In this document: positions 18,840 through 27,882 of the stretch, in pieces
Numbering within the stretch: position 1 is the stretch's first letter
How the letters are laid out: each line of letters begins with the position of its first letter
Source: Betaproteobacteria bacterium
GTDB taxonomy: Bacteria > Pseudomonadota > Gammaproteobacteria > Burkholderiales > SG8-41
DNA: 64,000 nt
Direction of reading: 5' to 3'
Assembly (NCBI GenBank): GCA_028292435.1
Contig: JAQGMI010000060.1
Location: 62,001 to 126,000 of the forward strand
Notes under the pieces: generated by a model
Told to the model about the DNA's origin: nothing
The model's database searches: none
Seen by the model: the letters and a program-made list of their open reading frames with translations, nothing else
Translations under genes and position numbers: made by a program

Positions 18840-20258
18840 TTAATTGGCCTTTGCAGTCGTGTGCGTGGCGCCGCGGCTCTTCAGGAAGGCGATCGCCTGA
18901 CCGAGTTCGTAATCGCTTTTCGCGATGACCGCACCCGGCTCCGGCCGCAGGTCCTTCTCCTCGACGTCTTTCGGCCGCGCGGCCGGCTTGAAGTTGAATG
19001 CATTTTGCGCGCTGCCGAGCGCTGCCGATTTGTTGTCGCTGTTTTCGTTAATCAGGTGCTTGCTCAAATCGGCTTCGCGCATTCTCAACCGGCCGTCGAT
19101 GGCGCCGTCGTCGAGCTCGATATCAGGCACGATGCCCTTCACCTGGATCGAGCGGCCGTTCGGCGTGTAATAACGCGCGGTCGTCAACTTGACCGCGGTA
19201 CCGTCACCGAGCGGCAGTATCGTCTGCACCGAAGCTTTGCCAAAGGTCTGCGTTCCCATGATGACGGCGCGGTGATGGTCCTGCAGCGCACCGGCGACAA
19301 TCTCCGAGGCCGACGCCGAGCCGCTGTTGACGAGCACCACCATCGGTACGTCTTTAATTGTGGCCGGCAGTTTCGCCAGGTAGTCGCGCGAGTTACTTTT
19401 GCTCAGATAGTTTTCAGGATTGGCGGTCAGGCGCATTTTCGCGTCTTCGGTGCGGCCATCGGTGTACACCACGAGATCGTTCTTCGCCAGGAATGCGGCC
19501 GACACCGCCACCGCGCCGCTCAACAAGCCGCCCGGATCATTGCGCAAATCAAGCACGATGCCTTTCATCTCGCCCTGATTTTGCGCGAACACGTTCTGGA
19601 TCGCGGCGGCGAGCGCTTCGCCGGTCGGGCCCTGAAACTGCGTTACGCGAAAGTATGCATAGCCGGGTTCGAGCAAAGTTGATTTGACGCTTTGAATTTT
19701 GATGATCGCGCGCGTAAGCGTAAACACGAGCGGCTTGGGTTCGCCTTTGCGCGCGACCGTCAGCGTGATTTGGGTGTCGGGCTTGCCGCGCATGATCTTG
19801 ACCGCATCGTTCAGGCTCATGCCCCTGACGAACGCGTCGTCGAGCTTGACGATCAGGTCGCCGGATTTAATGCCCGCCCGCGACGCCGGCGAATCGTCGA
19901 TTGGCGACACGACTTTGACCGCGCCGTCATCCATGCCGACTTCGAGTCCGAGGCCGCCGAACTGGCCGCGCGTGCCGACCTGCATTTCACGGTACGCTTC
20001 CTTGTCGAGGTACGCCGAATGCGGGTCGAGGCCGGCGACCATGCCCGTGATCGCCTGGTTGATCAGCTTGCGATCGTCCACGGCTTCGACGTAGTCGCTC
20101 TTGATTCGCGCGTAGACGTCGGTGAATGCGCGCAATTCTTCAACCGGGAGTGGCGTGGCCCGACCGGATTGGGCTACGGCGGGCAAATAAACCGCCGCGG
20201 AGATGCCCATGCAGACGCCGATGCCGAGTATGCCCAGTTGCTTTAGTTTGCCGCGCAT
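18840..20258 (-). CDS. ctpA: S41-family C-terminal processing protease
   Basis: Exported serine protease of 472 residues; CtpA-type enzymes trim C-termini of periplasmic proteins and cell-wall hydrolases. The N-terminus is a signal or anchor helix (LGILGIGVCMGISAAVYLPA). A PDZ domain follows at about 85-165 (GLGLEVGMDDGAVKVVSPID, SPASRAGIKSGDLIVKLDDA). The catalytic serine is in VNSGSASASEIVAGALQDHH and the lysine in TQTFGKASVQTILPLGDGTA. The C-terminal tail carries EEKDLRPEPGA, typical of proteobacterial CtpA. Single-gene transcription unit. Confidence 0.93.
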   Translation of the reverse strand: MRGKLKQLGILGIGVCMGISAAVYLPAVAQSGRATPLPVEELRAFTDVYARIKSDYVEAVDDRKLINQAITGMVAGLDPHSAYLDKEAYREMQVGTRGQFGGLGLEVGMDDGAVKVVSPIDDSPASRAGIKSGDLIVKLDDAFVRGMSLNDAVKIMRGKPDTQITLTVARKGEPKPLVFTLTRAIIKIQSVKSTLLEPGYAYFRVTQFQGPTGEALAAAIQNVFAQNQGEMKGIVLDLRNDPGGLLSGAVAVSAAFLAKNDLVVYTDGRTEDAKMRLTANPENYLSKSNSRDYLAKLPATIKDVPMVVLVNSGSASASEIVAGALQDHHRAVIMGTQTFGKASVQTILPLGDGTAVKLTTARYYTPNGRSIQVKGIVPDIELDDGAIDGRLRMREADLSKHLINENSDNKSAALGSAQNAFNFKPAARPKDVEEKDLRPEPGAVIAKSDYELGQAIAFLKSRGATHTTAKAN

Positions 20259-20335
20259 TCTAGATCCTCGAATAAAGTTGGGTGGTCGATGCCAGGAAGA
20301 AAACCGGCGGCAGCGCCGCCGGACTCAAGCCTCGC

Positions 20336-20908
20336 TTAGTACTGCGTGCGCCGGCGCGACCGATTGTCAGGCCGGTTGTCGTACGAATCGGGACGGACAT
20401 CGCGGTCATCGCGCCGTGCATCGGCGCTACGGTCATCGGGAATCGCCGACACGCCGACTTTGATCGTGCTGCCTGGATTGTAGGGGAGCGCGACGCTCAC
20501 ATCGCGTCCATTGTAGCGGTAGACCACATCGTAGCCGTTGACTACTTCGCGCGACGATTCCACGGTGCGGCACTGCTGTTCGCCCTGTTGCGTGCTCGAA
20601 CGGTTGCCGATCGCGGAACCCGCGACCGCGCCGCCCGTCGCGCCGACAATGGTGGCTACGGTCTGTCCGCTGCCGCCGCCAACCTGATGGCCGAGCAGGC
20701 CGCCGACTACGCCGCCCAGAATAGGCGCAATCACATTGCTGCCGCTTTTCTGCGGTGCCGCTGCCGGCGAGCATTCCTGGCGTGATTCGCTCACGCGCTC
20801 GATAATCGGTTTGGACGAGATGACTTGCGCGGTGTCGACATAATCGCTCGCCGCAAAGGCACTGCCGGAGAGCAGAGCGACCGCAAGGGAAATCAGACTG
20901 CGTTTCAT
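20336..20908 (-). CDS. Glycine-zipper outer-membrane-type protein
   Basis: Exported protein of 190 residues (start ATG 20906-20908, signal peptide ending AFAAS-DYVD). A glycine-zipper segment reads ILGGVVGGLLGHQVGGGSGQ and GATGGAVAGSAIGNRSSTQ, as in 17 kDa surface-antigen/SlyB-like proteins. It is preceded by QECSPAAAPQ and followed by RTVESSREVVNGYDVVYRYN with arginine/aspartate-rich repeats (RSADARRDDRDVRPD) at the end. A related protein occurs at 47358-47954. Likely an envelope protein; the precise role is unknown. Confidence 0.82.
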   Translation of the reverse strand: MKRSLISLAVALLSGSAFAASDYVDTAQVISSKPIIERVSESRQECSPAAAPQKSGSNVIAPILGGVVGGLLGHQVGGGSGQTVATIVGATGGAVAGSAIGNRSSTQQGEQQCRTVESSREVVNGYDVVYRYNGRDVSVALPYNPGSTIKVGVSAIPDDRSADARRDDRDVRPDSYDNRPDNRSRRRTQY

Positions 20909-21135
20909 AGGGAACTCCCGAAGTTGATCACAGGATGATTTAACTCCTGCGGCGCATTGCGCCATACCGCTCTTACACACCGTTACATGTCGCAACAACC
21001 TTGCAATCAAACGTCTGCGGCCGCGTTTTTGGTAATGGCGCCAACGGCTTGAGCTTTCCCCTGATTGCGCTACCATGAGCGTCCGGCAAGCGAGCGCCCG
21101 GCCTTATTTCACTAAAAATCGAACGGAGAATGACC

Positions 21136-22107
21136 ATGCCCCACGCAATTCGGATCCATGCAACCGGCGGCCCTGAAGTGATGCGCTGGGAAGAGACCGA
21201 AGTAGGACAACCGGCAGCGGGGGAAGTTCGAGTTCGGAATACGGCCGTAGGGCTCAATTTCATCGACACCTATCACCGTACCGGACTTTATCCGCTGCCG
21301 CTACCTTTGACGCTCGGCATGGAAGGTGCGGGCGTCGTCGAAGCGGTCGGGCCGAAAGTTAAAGGTTTCAAGGTTGGCGACCGCGTTGCGTACGCGAACC
21401 CGATCGGTTCTTACGCCGACGTGTGCATCCGGCCGGTCGCGCGCCTCGTAAAAATCCCGGCGGGGGTCGACGACAAGATCGCTGCGGCGATCATGTTGAA
21501 AGGCATGACGGCCTGGTATTTATGCAAGCGCACATTCAAAGTGGGCAAAGGCATGACGGTTTTAATTCACGCAGCGGCGGGCGGCGTCGGCCAGATCCTG
21601 TCTCAGTGGTGCAAACACCTGGGCGCGACGGTGATCGGCACGGTTGGCAGCGCCGAGAAAGCCGCGCTCGCGAAAAAAGCGGGCTGCAAGCACGTGATCA
21701 ATACGTCGAACGAAGATTTCGTCGCGCGCGTCAAGGAAATTACCAAAGGCAAGGGCGTGCCGGTCGTGTACGACGGTGTGGGCAAGGATACGTTCGCGGG
21801 CTCGCTCGACTGCCTCTCGCCGTGCGGCTACATGGTGAGCTTCGGCAATTCGTCCGGCGCAGTCACGCAGTTCAATCCGGGCATCCTCGCGCAGAAGGGA
21901 TCGCTTTTTTTGACGCGGCCGACCTTGTTCACTTACACGGCGACACCGGCAGACCTGGCGACCGCGGCGCGCGACTTGTTCGCGGTGGTCAAAAAGAAAG
22001 CGGTCAGAATTTCGATCAATCAAACATATCCCCTGAGCGAAGCTGCGCAGGCTCATCGCGATCTTGAATCCCGCAAGACGACCGGCTCGACGGTGCTGCT
22101 GCCGTAA
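21136..22107 (+). CDS. NADPH:quinone oxidoreductase (zeta-crystallin type)
   Basis: Zinc-free medium-chain dehydrogenase of 323 residues that reduces quinones with NADPH. It has FIDTYHRTGLYPLPLPLTLG, the QOR substrate region, and GMEGAGVVEAVGPKVKGFKV. The nucleotide motif is VLIHAAAGGVGQILSQW, then NTSNEDFVARVKEITKGKGV. Start ATG 21136 has GGAG seven bases upstream; an earlier ATG at 21130 is too close to it. The gene stands alone and divergent from the glycine-zipper gene. Confidence 0.92.
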   Translation: MPHAIRIHATGGPEVMRWEETEVGQPAAGEVRVRNTAVGLNFIDTYHRTGLYPLPLPLTLGMEGAGVVEAVGPKVKGFKVGDRVAYANPIGSYADVCIRPVARLVKIPAGVDDKIAAAIMLKGMTAWYLCKRTFKVGKGMTVLIHAAAGGVGQILSQWCKHLGATVIGTVGSAEKAALAKKAGCKHVINTSNEDFVARVKEITKGKGVPVVYDGVGKDTFAGSLDCLSPCGYMVSFGNSSGAVTQFNPGILAQKGSLFLTRPTLFTYTATPADLATAARDLFAVVKKKAVRISINQTYPLSEAAQAHRDLESRKTTGSTVLLP

Positions 22108-22240
22108 CCCGTTCGCGTAGGCGTGGTGCGAAGCCATCACGGCGTGCACTGCGGATGGGCGGCGACTGCGAAAAGCGGGGCACGCATCGACGCAGCACCG
22201 CCGGCTTGAATCTTGCGTCCAGTTGAATTTGCTTACCTCA

Positions 22241-23224
22241 ATGGAGATTGCCTTGAAACTATCGATTCGCGCCGCTCTAGCATCACTCGCCTGCCTCTGC
22301 ACCGGCGCCGCATTCGCGCAAGCGGATTTTCCAGCCAAACCAATTCGTCTCGTGGTCGGCTTCACCGCCGGCGGGATTTCAGATGTGCTCGCGCGTGCGC
22401 TCGGCGCGCGACTTTCGCAGCAGGTGGGCCAGCAGGTCGTCGTCGACAACCGTGCCGGCGCCGGCACCACGATTGCGGCGGACATCGTCGCCAAGTCGGC
22501 GCCCGACGGCTACACGTTGTTCATGCAGGACATGACGACACAGGCCATCAACGCAAGTCTCTATAAGAAACTCCCGTACGACACGGTCAAGGATTTCACG
22601 CCGATTACGCTGGTTGCGTCGAGCCCGCTGATGCTCGTCGTACATCCGTCGCTGCCGGTGAAGACGGTCAAGGACCTGATTGCGCTCGGCAAGAGCAGGC
22701 CCGGCCAGATTCCATTCGCTTCATCGGGCAATGGCACCATTTTGCACCTCGCCGCCGAGACGTTTAAAACAATGGCCGGCATCGACATGATTCATGTGCC
22801 GTACAAAGGCAGTTCGCAAGCCGTGCAGGCGCTGCTCGCGGGCGAAGTCGCGGTGACGTTTTCAACGATGCCGCCGGCGCTTACGAACGTGCAGGCGGGC
22901 CGCTTGCGCGCGCTCGGTGTCACGACGCCGAAGCGCAACGCGGCGGCGCCCACGGTGCCGACCATCGCCGAAGCCGGGCTCAAGGGCTTTGATGTCGTCC
23001 TGTATAGCGGCGTGCTCGGGCCCGCGCGCCTGTCGCCCGCGATCGTAGCCAAGCTCAACGCCGAATTTACGAAGGCAGTCAACGCGCCTGAGGTGAAAAC
23101 GGTCTACGCGAGCCTCGGCGTCGATGCGATCACCGATACGCCGGCCGAGTTCGCCGCGCATATCACGGCCGATATCGAAAAACTCGGCAAAGCTGTGCGA
23201 GCATCGGGCGCACACGCCGACTGA
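22241..23224 (+). CDS. Bug/TctC-family periplasmic binding protein
   Basis: Receptor of about 327 residues. ATG 22241 is shown; TTG 22253 has a better-placed GGAG and may be the true start. Leader ends AAFAQ-ADFPAKP. Ligand loops: IRLVVGFTAGGISDVLARAL and VVVDNRAGAGTTIAADIVAK, then SAPDGYTLFM. GIS in loop 1 and GTT in loop 2 differ from the paralogues. The deacetylase gene 23255 follows 30 bases downstream, and another Bug gene lies beyond it, suggesting a three-gene unit. Confidence 0.9.
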   Translation: MEIALKLSIRAALASLACLCTGAAFAQADFPAKPIRLVVGFTAGGISDVLARALGARLSQQVGQQVVVDNRAGAGTTIAADIVAKSAPDGYTLFMQDMTTQAINASLYKKLPYDTVKDFTPITLVASSPLMLVVHPSLPVKTVKDLIALGKSRPGQIPFASSGNGTILHLAAETFKTMAGIDMIHVPYKGSSQAVQALLAGEVAVTFSTMPPALTNVQAGRLRALGVTTPKRNAAAPTVPTIAEAGLKGFDVVLYSGVLGPARLSPAIVAKLNAEFTKAVNAPEVKTVYASLGVDAITDTPAEFAAHITADIEKLGKAVRASGAHAD

Positions 23225-23254
23225 AGTTCGGCCGAATCGAAGGAGTATTCAGTA

Positions 23255-24166
23255 ATGACATCCAGACCGCTGCCGCATCACGGCCGCTACGATTATTCGC
23301 CGATCACCGAGCGCAAGGACTACAGCTGGCCCGGCGGCAAGCGGCTCGCGTTCTGCATCACGACCAACATCGAGTGCTTCGCGTTCGGCAAAGGCCGCGG
23401 CCACGACAATGCGAAGCATGGCGAACCGCAAACGCAGCGCAATTATTCGTGGCGCGATTACGGCAATCGCGTCGGCATCTGGCGTTTCTTCGATATGTTC
23501 GATGAATTGAAACTGCCCGCCGCGCACAACACCAACAGTCTGCTGTACGACTATGCGCCGCAGATATTCGAAGCGATCCGGCGCCGCGGCGATGAAATCG
23601 TCGCGCATGGCCGCACGAACTCCGAAAACCTGCACGACTTTCGCTGGGAGTCGGACGAAGCAAGCCTGATCAGGGAAGTGACCGAAACGTTCACGCGCAA
23701 CGAAGGTGCCGCGCCGAAAGGCTGGATGGGTGCGGGCGCGTATGAAAATCCGACCACGCCCGACCTGCTGAAGGAACTCGGCTACAAATATTCGATGGAC
23801 TGGCCTGCCGACGACCAGCCGTTCTGGATCCGTACTCGCAGCGGTCCGCTGCTGAGCGTGCCATATCCGGTCGAGATCAACGACTCGCCGGCGGTGGTGC
23901 ATCGCCAGCACAGCGCGCGCGAATTCTGCGACATGGTGGTCGATCAGTTCGACTGGATGATCGACGAATGCAAAGAGCGGCCGCTCGTCTACAACATTTC
24001 GATTCATCCCTACGTGATGGGCCAGCCTTTTCGCATGACGCCGCTCCTCGCCGCATTCAAGCACTGCGTCGAGCACAAACTGAAGGACCGCGTATGGTGG
24101 TGCAAGCCCGCGGATATTGCAGACTACTGTTACACGCTGCCGCCGGGTACGATTCCCGGCAGCTGA
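23255..24166 (+). CDS. Polysaccharide deacetylase-family hydrolase (PuuE-like)
   Basis: Metal-dependent amidohydrolase of the NodB/CE4 fold, 303 residues, without signal peptide. The motifs KRLAFCITTNIECFAFGKG, GDEIVAHGRTNSENLHDF and EASLIREVTETFTRN resemble the allantoinase PuuE/uracil-degradation branch rather than cell-wall deacetylases. NISIHPYVMGQPFRMTPLL near the end is typical of that branch. Start ATG 23255 follows AAGGAG. Lying between two Bug receptor genes on the same strand, it probably hydrolyses an amide or cyclic-amide nutrient (inference); the substrate is not shown by sequence. Confidence 0.85.
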   Translation: MTSRPLPHHGRYDYSPITERKDYSWPGGKRLAFCITTNIECFAFGKGRGHDNAKHGEPQTQRNYSWRDYGNRVGIWRFFDMFDELKLPAAHNTNSLLYDYAPQIFEAIRRRGDEIVAHGRTNSENLHDFRWESDEASLIREVTETFTRNEGAAPKGWMGAGAYENPTTPDLLKELGYKYSMDWPADDQPFWIRTRSGPLLSVPYPVEINDSPAVVHRQHSAREFCDMVVDQFDWMIDECKERPLVYNISIHPYVMGQPFRMTPLLAAFKHCVEHKLKDRVWWCKPADIADYCYTLPPGTIPGS

Positions 24167-24209
24167 GCCCGTAAGGTTGACGAATTTTCACACGAGGGTT
24201 GGAGCCATG

Positions 24210-25175
24210 ATGAATTCGCTGCTGATTCGGATCGCCGCATTGCTGCTGGCATTGCCGGCAGGTGTTTTCGCCCAAGACTATCCGGCCAAGTCGGTGCGCG
24301 TCATCGTACCGTGGGCGGCGGGCGGCTCGACCGATTCGATCGGGCGCATCCTCGCCGCCAAGCTCACCGAATACACGGGCCAGCAGTTCATCATCGACAA
24401 CCGCGCGGGCGCGACCGGCACGATCGGGCATGGCATCGTTTCGAAATCGCCGCCGGACGGCTACACGCTGCTGGTCGGCAGCAACAGCACGTTCGCGATC
24501 GCGCCGCATCTGTACAAGACGCTGCAGTACGACAACGAGGCATCGTTTGCGCCGCTTTCCTTGCTCGCCGTGAGTCCGCAGATACTTTCGGTGCACCCGT
24601 CGATTCCGGTGAAGAACGTGAAAGAGTTGATCGCGCTCGCCAAGGCGCGGCCGGGCACATTGATATTTTCGTCCGCGGGTCCGGGCAGCACGAGCCATCT
24701 GGCGACCGAACTCTTGATGAACACGTCAGGCGTAAAAATGATCCATGTGCCGTACAAGGGCGGCGGTCCGTCCGCGCAGGCGCTGCTGGGGGGCGAGACC
24801 ATGCTGTCGTTCGTCGACGTGATTACCGCGCTGCCGTTTGCGAAAGCCGGCCGCCTGCGCCCGCTCGCGGCAAGCACGGCCAAGCGCTCGTCGATGATGC
24901 CCGAACTGCCGACGATTGCGGAATCGGGACTCCCAGGCTTTGAATCATCGACGACGTTCGCCGCGTTCGCGCCGGCGGGTACCTCGCGCGACATCGTAGC
25001 AAAGCTCAACAAGGAGCTCGTGCGCGCGCTTGCGGCGGCGGACGTGAAAGAGAAGCTGTTCAACCAAGGCATCGAGACGGTCGGCAGCACGCCGGAAGAA
25101 TTCGTTGCGTACAACAAAGCCGAATCCGCCAAATGGGGCAAGGTGATTCGCGAGCAAGGCATTAAAATCGAATAA
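24210..25175 (+). CDS. Bug/TctC-family periplasmic binding protein
   Basis: Receptor of 321 residues. ATG 24210 sits five bases from GGAG; ATG 24207 is an alternative. Leader ends AGVFAQ-DYPAKS. Loops: VRVIVPWAAGGSTDSIGRIL and FIIDNRAGATGTIGHGIVSK, then [10 protein letters not shown]. It follows the deacetylase gene by about 40 bases. A strong terminator follows at 25205-25232, so this is the last gene of the unit that starts with the Bug gene at 22241. Confidence 0.92.
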   Translation: MNSLLIRIAALLLALPAGVFAQDYPAKSVRVIVPWAAGGSTDSIGRILAAKLTEYTGQQFIIDNRAGATGTIGHGIVSKSPPDGYTLLVGSNSTFAIAPHLYKTLQYDNEASFAPLSLLAVSPQILSVHPSIPVKNVKELIALAKARPGTLIFSSAGPGSTSHLATELLMNTSGVKMIHVPYKGGGPSAQALLGGETMLSFVDVITALPFAKAGRLRPLAASTAKRSSMMPELPTIAESGLPGFESSTTFAAFAPAGTSRDIVAKLNKELVRALAAADVKEKLFNQGIETVGSTPEEFVAYNKAESAKWGKVIREQGIKIE

Positions 25176-25204
25176 GCAATGGCGGCAAGTTCGGCGAGAC
25201 GCTT

Positions 25205-25232
25205 AAAGGCGGCGCGATTCAGCGCCGCTTTT
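25205..25232 (+). terminator. Intrinsic terminator
   Basis: Arms AAAGGCGGCGC (25205-25215) and GCGCCGCTTTT (25222-25232) pair over 11 bp with one G-U, loop GATTCA, followed by a T-rich stretch. It closes the Bug-deacetylase-Bug unit. Confidence 0.85.
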
Positions 25233-25275
25233 ATTTAGGCGGCGAACAATACAACATGAAGGTGGAGCACGGCAG

Positions 25276-25731
25276 ATGATGACTTGCAATCCGATCGGCA
25301 CCGTCAAGTGCGCGGTCACTGAAATGTCGCAGGGCGGGTGGGCGAAAATCGATTCGGAAATTCACCTTGATCCGGCGCTGACGGGCGGTCTTCAGGGCCT
25401 CGAGGGTTTTTCGCACATACTCGTTATCTTCTATCTCGATCGCGCGCAAGGATTCGATCCGGCAAAGCAGTTGATGCGCAAGCCGCGCGGGCGCGAAGAC
25501 ATGCAAGCGGTCGGCGTATTCGCACAGCGCACCAAGTTCCGGCCGAATCCGATCGGCATCACGGCGGTTGAGTTGCGCGGCATCGAAGGCAACGTCGTCA
25601 AGGTTCGCGGCCTCGATGCGCTCGACGGCACGCCGGTGCTCGACATCAAGCCGTACATGCCGCCGTTCGACCGCATGGAGAACGTGAAGATGCCCGAGTG
25701 GGTAGGGCTTTTCATGGACGGTTACTTTTAA
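25276..25731 (+). CDS. trmO: tRNA-threonylcarbamoyladenosine N6-methyltransferase TrmO-like
   Basis: Protein of 151 residues of the TsaA/TrmO family; TrmO uses S-adenosylmethionine to methylate t6A37 in threonine tRNAs. Motifs: PIGTVKCAVTEMSQGGWAKI at the start, GLQGLEGFSHILVIFYLDRA, GVFAQRTKFRPNPIGITAVE, and VRGLDALDGTPVLDIKPYMP. It is shorter than E. coli TrmO (about 235) and has only the N-terminal beta-barrel domain, so some homologues may act on other substrates. Start ATG 25276. The hydantoinase genes follow 30 bases downstream on the same strand. Confidence 0.82.
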   Translation: MMTCNPIGTVKCAVTEMSQGGWAKIDSEIHLDPALTGGLQGLEGFSHILVIFYLDRAQGFDPAKQLMRKPRGREDMQAVGVFAQRTKFRPNPIGITAVELRGIEGNVVKVRGLDALDGTPVLDIKPYMPPFDRMENVKMPEWVGLFMDGYF

Positions 25732-25761
25732 GCACGGCACAACGCAAGCGAAGAGGGCGTC

Positions 25762-27882
25762 TTGAGCAAACAAACCAACAAGCGCGATTGCATCCGCATC
25801 GCGGTCGACATCGGCGGCACGTTTACCGACGGCCTCGCGGTGATTGCGCCGGGCAATCGCATCTGGGTCGGCAAAACGCTGACGACACCCGACGATCCTG
25901 GCATCGCCGTCACCACGGTGATGGTCGACCTCTTGAAGCAGATCGTGGCGGCGCGCGGTGAGGCCAAACGCGATGTGGCCGACGTGGTGCACGGCACGAC
26001 GCTCGTCACCAACACGCTGATCGAGCGCAAGGGCGCGGCGACTGCGCTCGTCGTCACGAAAGGAACCCGCGACGTGCTCACGATTGCGCGCGAGATTCGC
26101 TATGACTTGTACGATCTCAATCTCGAGATCCCGCAACCGCTCGTGCCTGAAGCCAGGCGCATCGAGGCGGCCGAGCGGCTGGATGTGAGCGGCGCGATCG
26201 TGACGCCGCTTGCGGCCGATGAACTCAAGGGCATTGTCGACCAGCTTGCCGCGCTCAAGGTCGAAGCGGTCGCGGTATGTCTTTTGCACGCGTATGTGAA
26301 TGAAGTGCACGAAAAACAGATCGCGGTCGCGATCAAAAAACGGTTTCCGCAGCTCGCCGTGTCGATCTCGTCCGGCATCGCGCGCGAAATCCGCGAATAT
26401 GAGCGCATGTCGACGACGGTCGCCAACGCCTACGTGCAGCCGCTGATGACCGAGTATCTGAACCGGCTCGATCAGCGCGTGCACGATTTAGCACCCGGCG
26501 CGCCGCTCAAGATCATGATCTCCAGCGGCGGTTTCACGTCCGGCAAAGCGGCCGCCGATACGCCGATCCTGCTGCTCGAGTCAGGGCCGGCGGGCGGCGT
26601 GCTGTCGGCGCTCAACACTGCGCGCAATGCTGGCATCGATCAAATTCTCGCATTTGACATGGGCGGCACGACGGCCAAAGCGTGCGTTGCGGTCGGCGGC
26701 GAACCGTTGATCGCGCACAGCTTCGAGTGCGCGCGCGTGTCGCGCTTCAAACGCGGCTCGGGCTTGCCGATCTTGATCCCGAGCATCGACCTGATCGAAA
26801 TCGGCGCGGGCGGCGGTTCTATCGCGCACGTCAACGATCTGGGCCTGCTCAATGTCGGCCCCGAATCGTCCGGCGCGGTGCCGGGCCCCGCGTGCTATGG
26901 GCTTGGCGGTGAAGGCGCGACGGTGACGGATGCCGATCTCGCGCTCGGATATTTGAATCCCGATAATTTCCTGGGCGGTGAAATGAAACTGCGCAGCGAT
27001 CTCGCGCAAGCCGCCCTGCAGAAACTCGCGAATCAGCTGAAGCTCACGGCGACCGAAGTCGCGTTCGGCATCTGCAACATCGTGAACGAAAACATGGCGG
27101 CGGCCGCGCGTATTCACATTGCCGAAAAAGGCCATGACCCGCGCAGCTTCACGATGGTGGCGACCGGCGGCGCGGGACCCGTGCATGCGGTCGAAGTTGC
27201 GCGGAAGCTGCAGATTCCGCGCGTACTGGCGACGATCGCGGCGGGCGCCGGCTCCTGTCTCGGCTTGCTCGCAGCGCCCGCGCGCGTCGATCGCTCGTGG
27301 TCGAACCCGACACTCGTGAGCAATATCGACTGGAAGAAAGTAGCCGCTGCCTATGCCACGATGCGCGCCGACGCCGAATCCGAACTCGATTCCGCCGGTG
27401 CGCGCGACGCATCGCTCAAGTGGTGGATTGGCGCCGAAATGCGTTATGCGGGTCAAGGCCATAACGTATCGGTCATGCTGCCGTGGCGTGCAGTCAATGC
27501 GGCGATGTCGCCGGCGCTGATTCGCGAATTCGAACGCAGCTATCGCCAGTTTTACGGCCATCTCGTGCCGGGCGCGGCGCCGCAAGTCATTACCTGGCGC
27601 CTGACCGGACGTTCAGTCGTCAGGAACCATCGCTTTGCGTGGGGCGATGCGCGTGTCGGCACCAAGGCGGTCATGCGCGGCAAGCGGTCGATTTTCCTGC
27701 CGCTCAAGCGCAAGTTTTCGCCGGTGCCTGTATACGACCGTTATTCGCTGAAGCCCGGCACCCGGCTCGCCGGACCTTTGATTCTCGAAGAGCGCGAATC
27801 GACGCTCGTCGTGCCCGTCCGGTCTGCCATAAAAATCCTCGCCGATTACACGGTCGAGGTGATGATCAAGGAGTTCACATGA
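25762..27882 (+). CDS. hyuA: Hydantoinase/oxoprolinase subunit A
   Basis: ATP-dependent N-methylhydantoinase/5-oxoprolinase A subunit, 706 residues. N-terminal actin-like ATPase motif AVDIGGTFTDGLAVIAPGNR, then VVHGTTLVTNTLIERKGAAT. A second ATPase segment is ILAFDMGGTTAKACVAVGGE with IGAGGGSIAHVNDLGLLNVG. The protein opens cyclic amides together with HyuB. Start TTG 25762 follows AGAGGG. Its stop overlaps the HyuB start (ATGA), showing translational coupling. The exact substrate (hydantoin, oxoproline, acetophenone-like or other) cannot be told from sequence. Confidence 0.93.
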   Translation: MSKQTNKRDCIRIAVDIGGTFTDGLAVIAPGNRIWVGKTLTTPDDPGIAVTTVMVDLLKQIVAARGEAKRDVADVVHGTTLVTNTLIERKGAATALVVTKGTRDVLTIAREIRYDLYDLNLEIPQPLVPEARRIEAAERLDVSGAIVTPLAADELKGIVDQLAALKVEAVAVCLLHAYVNEVHEKQIAVAIKKRFPQLAVSISSGIAREIREYERMSTTVANAYVQPLMTEYLNRLDQRVHDLAPGAPLKIMISSGGFTSGKAAADTPILLLESGPAGGVLSALNTARNAGIDQILAFDMGGTTAKACVAVGGEPLIAHSFECARVSRFKRGSGLPILIPSIDLIEIGAGGGSIAHVNDLGLLNVGPESSGAVPGPACYGLGGEGATVTDADLALGYLNPDNFLGGEMKLRSDLAQAALQKLANQLKLTATEVAFGICNIVNENMAAAARIHIAEKGHDPRSFTMVATGGAGPVHAVEVARKLQIPRVLATIAAGAGSCLGLLAAPARVDRSWSNPTLVSNIDWKKVAAAYATMRADAESELDSAGARDASLKWWIGAEMRYAGQGHNVSVMLPWRAVNAAMSPALIREFERSYRQFYGHLVPGAAPQVITWRLTGRSVVRNHRFAWGDARVGTKAVMRGKRSIFLPLKRKFSPVPVYDRYSLKPGTRLAGPLILEERESTLVVPVRSAIKILADYTVEVMIKEFT

